The translations under genes were made by a program, and so were the position numbers. Source: Paenibacillus hemerocallicola (GTDB lineage: Bacteria; Bacillota; Bacilli; Paenibacillales; NBRC-103111). From it: DNA of 64,000 nucleotides. The stretch lies in assembly GCF_006265175.1 (NCBI RefSeq), contig NZ_VDCQ01000037.1, positions 27,741-91,740 on the forward strand, given 5' to 3'. The notes under the pieces are model-generated. The model made no database searches, was not told the DNA's origin, and saw only the letters and a program-made list of their open reading frames with translations. Below, piece by piece: positions 43,501 to 50,918 of the stretch; within the stretch, counting starts at the first letter, position 1; every line of letters starts with the position of its first letter.

Positions 43501-43563
43501 TACGTTTACGATATTGCGGCGGGGGCGAGGTTCCGAATTCCGCTAACGCATTGCAAAGGATAA
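40546..43563 (+). CDS. Second heparinase II/III-type lyase, without signal peptide
   Basis: 1,005 residues. From its first residues (KTRATYYTTDKVNAARQNV) it aligns with residue 493 onward of the giant lyase (KTRTTYYTPEKVAAARQNV), and it ends where the catalytic region of the latter ends. It keeps the core GRNTGHGHRDTLNLG near 545 and TISHNTVVVD, but lacks the signal peptide, binding modules, inserted module and C-terminal Ig/FIMAH domains. It is either cytoplasmic, degrading imported oligosaccharides, or derived by truncation. The ATG at 40546 has AGGGA 11 bases upstream; a TTG at 40516 is an alternative. Confidence 0.88.
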   Translation: MNLKTRATYYTTDKVNAARQNVLKYDWAKSLREAAEKAANRYLSKGLDFLWESVPAQTLPRSYGVNQVLGSPITGREIDRYGNYPYKADPLDRTWKIVDPSSGYTFPTNDFGTYYRSGLDQNGIFRTDLADRSLLVNTEYPEKGPTWGVDDGFGWVDDKGDIYTFIAYYNHWFLWYGKSGLIEGALTAFRDAYLYTGNLKYARAGTAMLDRVADLYPDMDISAYDRSVFLNSDGRKNTGKIIGSIWETSLVKTFISSFDAFFPAMDDPDIVQYLEEKSRKYGLANPKSGGAYIRGNIEKGIIRQIYPAVQAAQICGNDGMHQSALVMAAVVYDTLPDTKEWLDFVFQTGGLARNPFRVTGGNVLNSLVSDVDRDGSGNEASPGYNGIWLSHHQLSADILDGYDLYPGSDLYKNAKFRKMFSAFYPLLLSETFTLNAGDTAATGNPYIQVSLSDMVKAFNKFGDPIFAQLAYFLNHNRTENLHLDVFSYDPERIADRIGGVIAEYGPLDMKSNNMTGYGFAALRDGVTSQHTLRDFWMYYGRNTGHGHRDTLNLGVHAFGFDLSPDLGYPEFADIFDMHRAHWVINTISHNTVVVDKGKQEAQWVAEPRHFDDTRHVKLIDVEAPKVYSQTELYKRTTAMIRVDEANSYAVDLFRVKGGNDHHFSFHGAEGTVETEGLRLVKQPTGTYAGPDVVYGQRVDGSEGPAYNGSGFHYLINVSRDKCAGDPFSMDWNVKDTWNVYGNGAGSDTEAHLRITMLGEVSEVALADGVPPQNKPGNPKLLRYMIAHREGTNLDSLFTSVIEPYKGKRFIVSIEEVAVKAGEALIAGNEARAVKVTLADGRIDYIVNSLETEIEYKVDDKLMFKGFFGVYSEKDGQPVFTYLHDGSILGPIDATAAPAVGSLEGSIESFTEALSLNNELIVVLEPHGIDPSELAGKTAFVENDGIRNAAYPIIGATLIGANRFRLDVGDVTFIRSFADPSDLGKGYVYDIAAGARFRIPLTHCKG

Positions 43564-43598
43564 TAAGCTCTGGCCGATAATAGAATCGTCGACTTTGC

Positions 43599-43627
43599 GA
43601 ACCGCCGAGAGGCGGTTTTGCTTTTTG
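43599..43627 (+). terminator. Rho-independent terminator
   Basis: AACCGCC/GGCGGTT stem with a GAGA loop, followed by a T-rich tract. Confidence 0.75.
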
Positions 43628-43693
43628 TTGATATACGGGGACATATGAGCCACAATAATGATAGATCACATACCGGGATAGGAGGGAATGGCA

Positions 43694-44374
43694 ATGGAGT
43701 CCAAAAAAATAGCCGGGGAGCGAGCGGTCGATTATGTAAGGGACGGAATGATCGTCGGGCTAGGTACAGGTTCAACCGTTTACTGGACCTTGTCGAGGCT
43801 GGGCGAGAAAATCAAGCAAGGACTTTCCATACAAGCCGTTGCTACGTCGGTTCAAACCGAATCTTTGGCCAAGGAATTCGGTATTGCATTGATCCCGTTC
43901 TCGAAAGTCGAATCCATCGATTTAACGATTGACGGGGCTGACGAGGTCGATCCCGAATGGAATTTGGTGAAAGGCGGCGGCGGTGCACTATTGCGGGAGA
44001 AGATTGTCGCCGATGCGAGCAAGCGGCTTATTATCGTCGCCGACGAGAGTAAGCTGGTACGCCATTTGGGAAAATTTCCGTTGCCGGTGGAGGTAGTCAA
44101 ATTCGGATTTGAATGGACAATGAGAAGATTAAGCGGGCTTGGATGTTCTGTGAAGCCGAGGCTTTCCGGCGATAACCCGTTTGTGACGGATAACGGCAAT
44201 TTTATTGTCGATTGCAGCTTCGAATCGATTGTCCGGCCCCGCGAGCTTCATCGAGAGATCAACGATATACCGGGCGTAATCGATAACGGACTATTCATCG
44301 ATAGGGCCAGTCGAGTAATTGTCGGCTGCCAAGACGGGACGGTGAAAGAGCTGAATTCTGGCAAAGCGAAGTAA
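43694..44374 (+). CDS. rpiA: Ribose-5-phosphate isomerase A
   Basis: 226 residues. Family motifs are present: VGLGTGSTVYWTL near the N-terminus, IDLTIDGADEVDP and VKGGGGALLREK (catalytic Asp/Lys region), then GFEWTMRRL. It interconverts ribose 5-phosphate and ribulose 5-phosphate in the pentose phosphate pathway. AGGAGGG lies at the right distance from the ATG at 43694, while the ATG at 43688 is too close to it. It is not obviously linked to the lyase next door. Confidence 0.95.
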   Translation: MESKKIAGERAVDYVRDGMIVGLGTGSTVYWTLSRLGEKIKQGLSIQAVATSVQTESLAKEFGIALIPFSKVESIDLTIDGADEVDPEWNLVKGGGGALLREKIVADASKRLIIVADESKLVRHLGKFPLPVEVVKFGFEWTMRRLSGLGCSVKPRLSGDNPFVTDNGNFIVDCSFESIVRPRELHREINDIPGVIDNGLFIDRASRVIVGCQDGTVKELNSGKAK

Positions 44375-44643
44375 GTCATTTAATAATTCCCCTCTTCGGC
44401 GAGGACGAGCCGTACATGAAATTGTTGAGAGCCGGTATCTCCGGTGCTCCCGATTCGCTGGTCCGCATTTGTACGGCATGGGGTTCCCGGGATAAATCTC
44501 GGATAAATTGCGCGGATTTGGAAATCAAGTATTGACCTTTTGAGCGTATCGGGTAACAATGACCGTAGTTCCTATTCGTATGGGACGTCAAGATCGATGT
44601 GAAATTCATATGGGATGCAACTATGGAAAGGGGTCACGGTCTA

Positions 44644-45582
44644 ATGGAAAAGCCGGCTATCCGGTTGGGAAGATTGAGCCAGTGCACCTTCGAGCAAGCA
44701 TTGGAGCTAAGGCAGAGAGGATTCGAAGGATACCATGACGAGATGAGGAAGCATTATCCGGGTTTTCCGCTTCCGGCCGCTCCGACACCGGGAGCGCTGG
44801 ACCGGCTGTTGGACGGCTTCGGAACAGAAGGGATCCGACCCGAGCTGTCGATTGTCGGCTATGCGGACGACAAGCCGGTCGGCTTCGTATTTATCGCGAT
44901 CAAGACGGCGGAAGGCAAGAAGCTGGCTTGGAACGGCGGAACCGGAGTATTTCCCGAATACCGCGGGTACGGCCTGGCCAAGCTGATGATGCAGGAGGCG
45001 GGGCGGGTCATTCGGGAGCAGGAAGCGGACCGTGCGGTATTGGAGGTCGTCGCCACCAACGTTGCCGCTGTCACGGCATACGAGAGAGGCGGATTCCGGA
45101 TCGCGGACCGTATTATCGGGATGACGCGAGAGGGAGCGCTTCCTTCGCCTTTCCTTGAAGGAGATGCGCCGGAAGGCATACGGCTCGAATACGGAAAGCC
45201 TGCTGACGTTTCGACTTTGTCGTTCTATCGCGATAAAGCGGCATGGGGGTGCATGTGGCACAACATGAAGTCGGGCGAGTCTTTAATCGCCTATGACAAG
45301 GAGGACAAGGCCGTCGGATATGCTCTTTTCCGCAGAGTGCGCGGTGCCGACGGCAAGCTGAAGTCCGTCGTGCTTCGCCAATGCGAGACGAGCCCGGATT
45401 TCGGCGACCGCGATCGTTTATTCAGGCTGCTCTTGTCCGAATTGTACGGCCCTTACGACGAGCCTTGCATCCGAAAAACGGGGGATTTGTCCATGGCGAG
45501 TCCCGAACCGATCCGCGCTTTGGAGGAAGCGGGCTTTACGCTTAATTACGAGCAATATTTAATGTTGATGGAGAAAGAATAG
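44644..45582 (+). CDS. GNAT family acetyltransferase
   Basis: 312 residues. The N-terminal GNAT core has the acetyl-CoA loop VFPEYRGYGLAKLMMQEAGR and NVAAVTAYERGGFRIAD. A second, more divergent GNAT-like region occupies residues 175-312 (YDKEDKAVGYALFRRV). The tandem arrangement is common for Firmicute N-acetyltransferases of unknown target. AAAGGGG precedes the ATG at 44644. A terminator follows after about 60 bases. Confidence 0.9.
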   Translation: MEKPAIRLGRLSQCTFEQALELRQRGFEGYHDEMRKHYPGFPLPAAPTPGALDRLLDGFGTEGIRPELSIVGYADDKPVGFVFIAIKTAEGKKLAWNGGTGVFPEYRGYGLAKLMMQEAGRVIREQEADRAVLEVVATNVAAVTAYERGGFRIADRIIGMTREGALPSPFLEGDAPEGIRLEYGKPADVSTLSFYRDKAAWGCMWHNMKSGESLIAYDKEDKAVGYALFRRVRGADGKLKSVVLRQCETSPDFGDRDRLFRLLLSELYGPYDEPCIRKTGDLSMASPEPIRALEEAGFTLNYEQYLMLMEKE

Positions 45583-45642
45583 AAGCGCTGACTCTGCCCT
45601 ATTCCGTCAAATCGAGCAATAAGCCAAATGTGGAAATGACTA

Positions 45643-45680
45643 AACGACGCCTCGCCGCTTGCGGCCGGGCTTCGTTTGTT
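45643..45680. terminator. Probable bidirectional terminator
   Basis: AACGA..GCC..GCCGC pairs with GCGGC..GGC..TCGTT, followed by TTGTTTT on the plus strand; serves convergent genes. Confidence 0.7.
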
Positions 45681-45690
45681 TTCCGCACCG

Positions 45691-45921
45691 TCATGGACGG
45701 AACGGCTCGTTCTCCAAAATCACTACAGACGAAGGTTTGTCGTCTGCTTGTCGGTTAAGACCGGTTACGCGAATCGGTCTCCCGATTTCAGCATAGTTTT
45801 CATCGATATCGGCACGGATCGAATTCAGCAGATGAAGCGCATAACTTCTGTCATTCGGATCCGGCATTGTTCCCAACAACTCCTCCAGAAGCTTAAGTCT
45901 GGTCTCTGTGACAAATCTCAT
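45691..45921 (-). CDS. 76-residue hypothetical protein
   Basis: Begins MRFVTETRLKLLEELLGTMP. Residues 1-45 look helical and the end carries an Arg/Pro-rich segment (GRPIRVTGLNRQADDKPSSV). GAGGAGC precedes the ATG. No family recognised. It is convergent with the GNAT gene and shares the terminator region. Confidence 0.6.
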   Translation of the reverse strand: MRFVTETRLKLLEELLGTMPDPNDRSYALHLLNSIRADIDENYAEIGRPIRVTGLNRQADDKPSSVVILENEPFRP

Positions 45922-46182
45922 CTTCCATGCTCCTCATCTATTTGCCGGTATGCTATAGCTTTCGAATCGATCCGGGCGTTTATGTCGAATCGGCTCGATT
46001 CGAAATCGGCGAGCGAGAAAGTAAAACGTATTCCAAATCCAGCCGTGTAAAAAGCCTGGCAGCCGATTTCGGCGGCCTGTTCCGTTATACGTATCCCATA
46101 AATCGGAAACGGTATGGTAAAATGGAGTCAGCATCCGGCAGATCGTGCCTGTATTCCGCGAATTACAAAACGGAAGGGAAGG

Positions 46183-47841
46183 ATGAACGAGTTGGAGAAT
46201 CGAGCCAAAGGACCTTCATCGGAACACGACGATAGGAAAATCCCGCCCGAAGGTTTGCGTGCTGAGCACGGAGACGACGCATGGCATATTTTCAAATCCA
46301 GTATCGATGGAGACGTCATAGCGCTGGAACGATTATTGAGGAAAGATTCCGGCCTTGCCAACAGCATGTGGGGATATTTTACGCCCCTTCACTTCGCCGT
46401 CACGTACGGACATGTCGAGATCGTCCGCAAGCTGCTGGAGTACGGAGCCGACGCTACGGAGAAAACGTTAGGCTGGCAGGACACGCCGTTGACCAAAGCT
46501 CTCGACCGGGGCTATGCAGAAATTGCGGATATTTTGGAGCGTCATCTGGCGCGAAACTATCAAACATCGCCTTCCGGCAGCAAGGTAGCCGAGTTGATCA
46601 AATCCGGTCAGAACGAACGGGCGCTGCGACAGTTGGAGGAGGATCCGGAGTTGATCCGGAGCGGCGACGAACGCGGCAATACTCCGCTGCACTGGGCGGT
46701 GCTCACCCGTCAATCCGGATTGATCGACGAATTGCTGCGCCGCGGCGCGGACCTGCAAGCCAAGAGGGCCGACGGGGCGACACCGATTCATTTGGCTATC
46801 GACGGCGATTATTGGTTTCGGGCGAACCGGGATTTAAGTCCGCTGGCGATGCGCAACCAGTGGTTTCTGGCCGGTTATCTGGTTGCCCGCAGCGAAGCAT
46901 ACGATATTTGGACCGCCGCAGCTGTTGGCGATTCCGATCACGTTGCTTTGCTGCTGCAGGCGGATGCGTCATTGGCCAATATGAAAAATTCGGTGGACAA
47001 AAGACCGCTCAGCTATGCCGCCAAGCAAGGGCATGCGGCTACGGTCAAGCTGCTGCTGGATCACGGGGCGGACCCGAAGGCGGAAGAGAGAGGCGCACCG
47101 CAGGGCAGCGCGCTTTGGGCCGCGGTAATCGGCAATCATTTGGAATGCGCAAAACTGCTGTTGGAGCAAGGAGCCGATCCGAACTCCACCGTGGAGGCGG
47201 GGGGAACCCCTGTCAGCAATGCGATGAGGAAGGGCAACGATGCATTAGTGAGCCTATTGTATGCGCACGGGGCCTCGATGACTCTCGATTCCGCATGCTG
47301 GATAGGGAGAATCGAATTGGCGGCCGAAATTATTAAAGGCGATCCCGCTTCGATTAACGCCGGAGGCGATTACGGTGCTCTCTGTATGGCAGCCGGATAC
47401 GGACATATGGATATCGTCAAAATGCTCGTACGCAACGGAGCGGATTTAAATGCTCCCTGGTACGCGAACAACTATATCGGCTACGCCGTCGACACCGGCA
47501 TGGATATGGTGAAGTATTTGCTGGATTCCGGAGCCGATCCGAATAATGCGAACTGGCAAGGCGTTACGTATCTGCATCGGGCGGCTTGGCTGGGCAACAT
47601 CCCGTTTGCCCGGATGCTCTTGGAGTACGGGGCCAAACTGGATGCGATCGACACGGAATACGAGACTACCCCGCTCGGATGGGCGGCGAAGTTCGGGCAA
47701 ACGGAGATGGTCCGGTTTCTGCTGGGAAAGGGAGCGAATCCCGGCCTGCCCGCCAATTCGACATGGGCGCGTCCGCTCGCCTGGGCGAGACGAAAAGGGC
47801 ATGCGGACGTCGTCTCGCTGCTTGATAATAAGTCTTTATAG
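46183..47841 (+). CDS. Ankyrin-repeat protein
   Basis: 552 residues composed almost entirely of ankyrin repeats, about ten or more, from residue 50 to the end. Clear examples are TPLHFAVTYGHVEIVRKLLE, NTPLHWAVLTRQSGLIDELL, PLSYAAKQGHAATVKLLLD and TPLGWAAKFGQTEMVRFLLG. No signal peptide or enzymatic domain is seen, so it is probably a cytoplasmic scaffold or binding protein. The start at 46183 has GGAAGGGAAGG upstream. It stands alone, so its partner is unknown. Confidence 0.93.
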   Translation: MNELENRAKGPSSEHDDRKIPPEGLRAEHGDDAWHIFKSSIDGDVIALERLLRKDSGLANSMWGYFTPLHFAVTYGHVEIVRKLLEYGADATEKTLGWQDTPLTKALDRGYAEIADILERHLARNYQTSPSGSKVAELIKSGQNERALRQLEEDPELIRSGDERGNTPLHWAVLTRQSGLIDELLRRGADLQAKRADGATPIHLAIDGDYWFRANRDLSPLAMRNQWFLAGYLVARSEAYDIWTAAAVGDSDHVALLLQADASLANMKNSVDKRPLSYAAKQGHAATVKLLLDHGADPKAEERGAPQGSALWAAVIGNHLECAKLLLEQGADPNSTVEAGGTPVSNAMRKGNDALVSLLYAHGASMTLDSACWIGRIELAAEIIKGDPASINAGGDYGALCMAAGYGHMDIVKMLVRNGADLNAPWYANNYIGYAVDTGMDMVKYLLDSGADPNNANWQGVTYLHRAAWLGNIPFARMLLEYGAKLDAIDTEYETTPLGWAAKFGQTEMVRFLLGKGANPGLPANSTWARPLAWARRKGHADVVSLLDNKSL

Positions 47842-47897
47842 CCGGAATGGAAGCCCGGAGCAGGCTGCACATAAAGCAGCCTCTCGAGCAGGAAACG

Positions 47898-48188
47898 ATG
47901 AAGCTAATCCTGACTTCTGACGGAATAAGCAGCAAGCGTATCGAAGACGAGCTGATGAAGCCGCTTCCCGACCCGAGCCGATATTACACTTCTTGTATCG
48001 TTACTACGGCATCGTCCCGCAAGGAAAAGAGCAACGGCGCCATAGTGACTAAAGGAAAGCTAACCGGGCTCGGATTCGCTTGCTGCGACTTAATCGATAT
48101 CGAATTTGAAGATCCATTCCTATTAATGATGTACGATGCGGCATACCTGAATGACGGCAATCCGTTCTATTTGCTGCTGTTAAAATGA
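47898..48188 (+). pseudogene. Truncated peptidase E (S51 family) remnant
   Basis: 96 residues. The sequence matches the N-terminal half of peptidase E/type 1 glutamine-amidotransferase-like proteins: MKLILTSDGISSKRIEDELM, CIVTTASSRKEK, IDIEFEDPFLLMMYDAAYLN, and NDGNPFYLLL where intact members read NGGNPFYLL. Normal family members are about 200 residues. The protein stops at a TGA right after FYLLLLK, before the catalytic Ser region, and no continuation is seen downstream. A ribosome binding site (AGGAAACG) is present, so a short product could still be made. It is most likely a decayed gene. Confidence 0.7.
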
Positions 48189-48200
48189 CATGCGCCGCAG

Positions 48201-48229
48201 TTGACAATTTCAACTGTTACAAATATAAT
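48201..48229 (+). promoter_or_regulatory. Promoter of the Rrf2 regulator gene
   Basis: TTGACA (48201-48206) and TATAAT (48224-48229) with a 17-base spacer. Confidence 0.85.
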
Positions 48230-48235
48230 AACAGT
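48213..48235. promoter_or_regulatory. Operator-like inverted repeat over the -10 box
   Basis: ACTGTTA-N9-TAACAGT spans the -10 box, a position suited to autorepression by the Rrf2-type regulator encoded 26 bases downstream. Confidence 0.7.
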
Positions 48236-48260
48236 ACACACGGAGGAGGAGGCGCGGCGG

Positions 48261-48695
48261 GTGAACAGCGAATTTACGATTGCGGTGCACAGCTTGGCTT
48301 ATTTGGCCTATCAGCCGGATCGAATGGCTACCAGCGAGATGATCGCCCATAATGTGAATACCCATCCATCACGTGTGCGGAAAGTAATGAGCTGTCTGAA
48401 AAAGCAAGGCTACGTTGGGACGAAGGAAGGAATCGGCGGCGGCTATTTATTCGACCGCAGCCCGGAGCAGATCACGTTGGCCGAAATATTCCGCGCTACA
48501 TCCATCGGTTCGATCAAGCCGTCGTGGTGTTCCGGAAACGGAGACGACAATTGCATGGTCGCCTGCAACATGGCGGAGGTGATGGATCATATTTTCTGCG
48601 AAGCAGAGGAACAGCTTATTATGTATTTGCAGCGAATCACGATCAACGATGTGCTTGAGCGGGTACGGGCTGCACGGCAGCAATCGACGACTTGA
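48261..48695 (+). CDS. Rrf2 family transcriptional regulator
   Basis: 144 residues. The winged HTH covers FTIAVHSLAYLAYQPDRMAT and IGGGYLFDRSPEQITLAEIF. Three cysteines (WCSGNGDDNCMVACNM) lie where Fe-S-binding Rrf2 members have their cluster ligands, so an Fe-S or thiol sensor is possible. The GTG start has AGGAGG 9 bases upstream; the operator ACTGTTA-N9-TAACAGT overlaps its promoter. It is not adjacent to suf or cys genes; its targets are unknown. Confidence 0.88.
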   Translation: MNSEFTIAVHSLAYLAYQPDRMATSEMIAHNVNTHPSRVRKVMSCLKKQGYVGTKEGIGGGYLFDRSPEQITLAEIFRATSIGSIKPSWCSGNGDDNCMVACNMAEVMDHIFCEAEEQLIMYLQRITINDVLERVRAARQQSTT

Positions 48696-48762
48696 TGTTT
48701 TATGATTAATCTGTTATTTATAATGTGACAGTAGGGCTTTTTCCAAAAAGGAGGGTATCGGT

Positions 48763-49155
48763 ATGAATGCGACTGTGAGAATTGGCGATTGGATCAGCGG
48801 GGTTTCCCAAACGGATGAGAAGTTTATCGGTTATGTCGAGTCGATCCACGAAGGCGGCGTTTTGAAAGTCTGGGTGACGCAGTGCGACCGGGAACAAACG
48901 GTAGGGACGTCTGTGGAAACGGTGCTCTCCAAAGTGAAGAAGCTGCCGGAATCCGTTCCGTCGACCGGGGAGGAGCTGCGCAGCTTGATCGAGCTGTCGC
49001 TTCTGACCCGCGATCAAGACTGGTTCGAAGAGCTGAGCGCCAAGCTTGCCACCCTTTCCCCGACGACGGCCGGATCGACCGAAAAGCAATACGGAACCAA
49101 CAACGTACGTTCCAGACTAATCGGGATGGCACCCAAAGATCCGATGGACGTCTGA
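48763..49155 (+). CDS. IDEAL-domain protein
   Basis: 130 residues. Residues 1-50 form a small beta-rich region (VRIGDWISGVSQTDEKFIGY). The segment SLIELSLLTRDQDWFEELSA at about 73-92 is the IDEAL motif (PF08858), a short helix pair in Firmicute proteins often regulating protease or competence factors. AGGAGGG precedes the ATG. It lies 53 bases before trxA and may share its transcript. Confidence 0.8.
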   Translation: MNATVRIGDWISGVSQTDEKFIGYVESIHEGGVLKVWVTQCDREQTVGTSVETVLSKVKKLPESVPSTGEELRSLIELSLLTRDQDWFEELSAKLATLSPTTAGSTEKQYGTNNVRSRLIGMAPKDPMDV

Positions 49156-49208
49156 ACGTTTCGCATATAGCGGATGTAAATAAACAGATCGTGAAGGAGT
49201 GGAGAAAC

Positions 49209-49526
49209 ATGGCTATTGTCAACACTACGGATGCGGTATTTCAGGATACGATCAAAGAAGGACTGGTGCTTGTCGATTTTTGGGCTCCTTGGTGCGGGCC
49301 GTGCAAAATAATTGCGCCTATCCTCGAGGAGCTTAGCGGGAAAGTCGGCGACGCCGTAACGATTGCCAAAGTGAACGTGGACGATAATCCGGAATCGGCG
49401 GGCCAATACGGTATCATGAGCATTCCGACGTTAAAAATTTTCAAAGACGGAGTCGATGTTGCTACTTATGTAGGGGTTCGTCCGTTGGCCGAGCTGGAAG
49501 CGGCCGTAAGACAGCACCTGAGCTGA
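49209..49526 (+). CDS. trxA: Thioredoxin
   Basis: 105 residues with the classical WCGPC active site in VLVDFWAPWCGPCKIIAPIL and the cis-proline loop IMSIPTLKIFKDG. It reduces cytoplasmic protein disulfides. GAAGGAG precedes the ATG; an open frame extends upstream through the IDEAL gene but is not used. A strong terminator follows. Confidence 0.96.
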   Translation: MAIVNTTDAVFQDTIKEGLVLVDFWAPWCGPCKIIAPILEELSGKVGDAVTIAKVNVDDNPESAGQYGIMSIPTLKIFKDGVDVATYVGVRPLAELEAAVRQHLS

Positions 49527-49569
49527 GTGGATGATCAAATGAGCGAGCAGATTTGCCGAAAAAACTCGG

Positions 49570-49597
49570 AGTCCGGAAATCATTTCCGGACTTTTTG
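49570..49597 (+). terminator. Rho-independent terminator
   Basis: AGTCCGGAAA/TTTCCGGACT stem with a 3-base loop and five T. Confidence 0.9.
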
Positions 49598-49658
49598 TGT
49601 TATGATTTGAACATGGGACGAGCAATGCGAGAGATTCTCGGATTAGGAGAGGATATCA

Positions 49659-50009
49659 GTGGAGAATGACAAGTTTCTGGAATTTGTTCAGCAAAAGCTG
49701 TCTGCCCTTAAGCTGGAGATGGATTCGGATCTGAACAGTCCCGAACACGAATATCAACGCCTTTGGGGTCGCTATGAAGCTTACGAAGAGGTTCTGGACC
49801 AGTACCGGCAAATCATGGGCATCGTGATCAAGCCCCCGGTGAAATACAAATGGAGATGTCCCGAATGCGAGATGGAAATTTTGGGTGATACGCAGGACGC
49901 GCATTATGCTTGCGGCAATTGTTCATGCCGTCCATGGGACAACGACGGAAAAGATATCGAGATGGTGTTCGTCGGGGAAGTGGCGGATTGGAGCGATGAG
50001 GACAAATAA
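49659..50009 (+). CDS. Small zinc-ribbon hypothetical protein
   Basis: 116 residues. Residues 1-60 look like a helical hairpin (FLEFVQQKLSALKLEMDSDL and EAYEEVLDQYRQIMGIV). The C-terminal half holds WRCPECEMEILGD and YACGNCSCRPWDN, four cysteines consistent with a zinc ribbon. GTG start with TAGGAGAGG upstream. It lies 45 bases before the HIS6-like gene and may be co-transcribed. No functional assignment is possible. Confidence 0.8.
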   Translation: MENDKFLEFVQQKLSALKLEMDSDLNSPEHEYQRLWGRYEAYEEVLDQYRQIMGIVIKPPVKYKWRCPECEMEILGDTQDAHYACGNCSCRPWDNDGKDIEMVFVGEVADWSDEDK

Positions 50010-50054
50010 TGGTATACTCTAAGTCCGAATACGTTCATCGAGAGGATGTAAAAC

Positions 50055-50810
50055 ATGAAGTTTAGACCTTGCATTGATCTTCACGACGGCAAAGTGAAAC
50101 AGATTGTCGGTTCCAGTCTGCATGATGGAAGCAAGGAAGCATTGGTCACGAATTTCGAGTCCGATATGTCATCGGCCGACTTTGCCCGTCAGTATGCCAA
50201 GGATGGTCTTACGGGCGGTCATGTCATTATGCTCGGACCAGGGAACATAGAGGCAGCGGTTTCCGCTTTGCGTGCCTACCCCGGCGGATTGCAGCTGGGC
50301 GGGGGTATTAATGCCGACAATGCGGAAACTTATTTGAAGGAAGGCGCCAGTCATGTCATCGTAACTTCCTATGTGTTCAAGGACGGGGAAATCGATTTCG
50401 AACGGCTGGACGGCCTTGTAAGCCGAATCGGCAAAGAAAGACTCGTATTGGATTTAAGCTGTCGGAAGCAGGGAGATTCTTACTTTGTCGTAACCGACCG
50501 TTGGCAAAAGTTTACGTCGTTTGAGATTACGAAGGACAATCTGGATCATTTGTCCACCTTTTGCGCGGAATTTTTGATTCACGCGGTAGATGTCGAGGGA
50601 TTGTGCCGGGGGATTGAGACGAAGCTGGTCGAGAAGCTCGGAGCATGGGTCACGATTCCGACCACGTATGCGGGCGGAGTATCCCGATTATCGGATTTGC
50701 AGCTGGTCAACGAACTGGGACGAGGCAAAATCGACCTGACGATCGGCAGCGCGCTCGATATTTTCGGCGGCTCGATAGCCTACGAAGATGTCGTCAAATG
50801 GAAAGGGTAG
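50055..50810 (+). CDS. HisA, eukaryotic (HIS6) type
   Basis: 251 residues. The sequence matches the eukaryotic form of phosphoribosylformimino-AICAR ribotide isomerase rather than bacterial HisA: FRPCIDLHDGKVKQIVGSSL at the N-terminus, GGHVIMLGPGN, RLVLDLSCRKQGDS, FLIHAVDVEGLCRGI and KIDLTIGSALDIFGGSIAYE. These strings are typical of yeast HIS6-like proteins. It is not in a histidine operon. Either it serves histidine synthesis from a separate site, or it acts in another pathway. GAGAGG precedes the ATG. Confidence 0.9.
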   Translation: MKFRPCIDLHDGKVKQIVGSSLHDGSKEALVTNFESDMSSADFARQYAKDGLTGGHVIMLGPGNIEAAVSALRAYPGGLQLGGGINADNAETYLKEGASHVIVTSYVFKDGEIDFERLDGLVSRIGKERLVLDLSCRKQGDSYFVVTDRWQKFTSFEITKDNLDHLSTFCAEFLIHAVDVEGLCRGIETKLVEKLGAWVTIPTTYAGGVSRLSDLQLVNELGRGKIDLTIGSALDIFGGSIAYEDVVKWKG

Positions 50811-50837
50811 CTACGGGCCCAATAGTCATCCGAACAA

Positions 50838-50909
50838 ACAATAGCTTGGATTAGGAACACGTGCTGAACGGCCGCGCGGATTCCCGATCCAAGACTATTG
50901 TTTTTTTTA
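50838..50909. terminator. Long bidirectional terminator
   Basis: ACAATAG and TTGGAT (50838-50851) pair with ATCCAA and CTATTGT (50887-50901), followed by eight T. Serves convergent genes. Confidence 0.75.
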
Positions 50910-50918
50910 TCCGTCAGC

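Noticed and set aside
44376..44609. Minus-strand 77-codon frame between rpiA and the GNAT gene
   Set aside because: Weak start context and no recognisable family; a plus-strand 39-codon frame in the same gap (44416-44535) is equally unconvincing. The gap is left unannotated.
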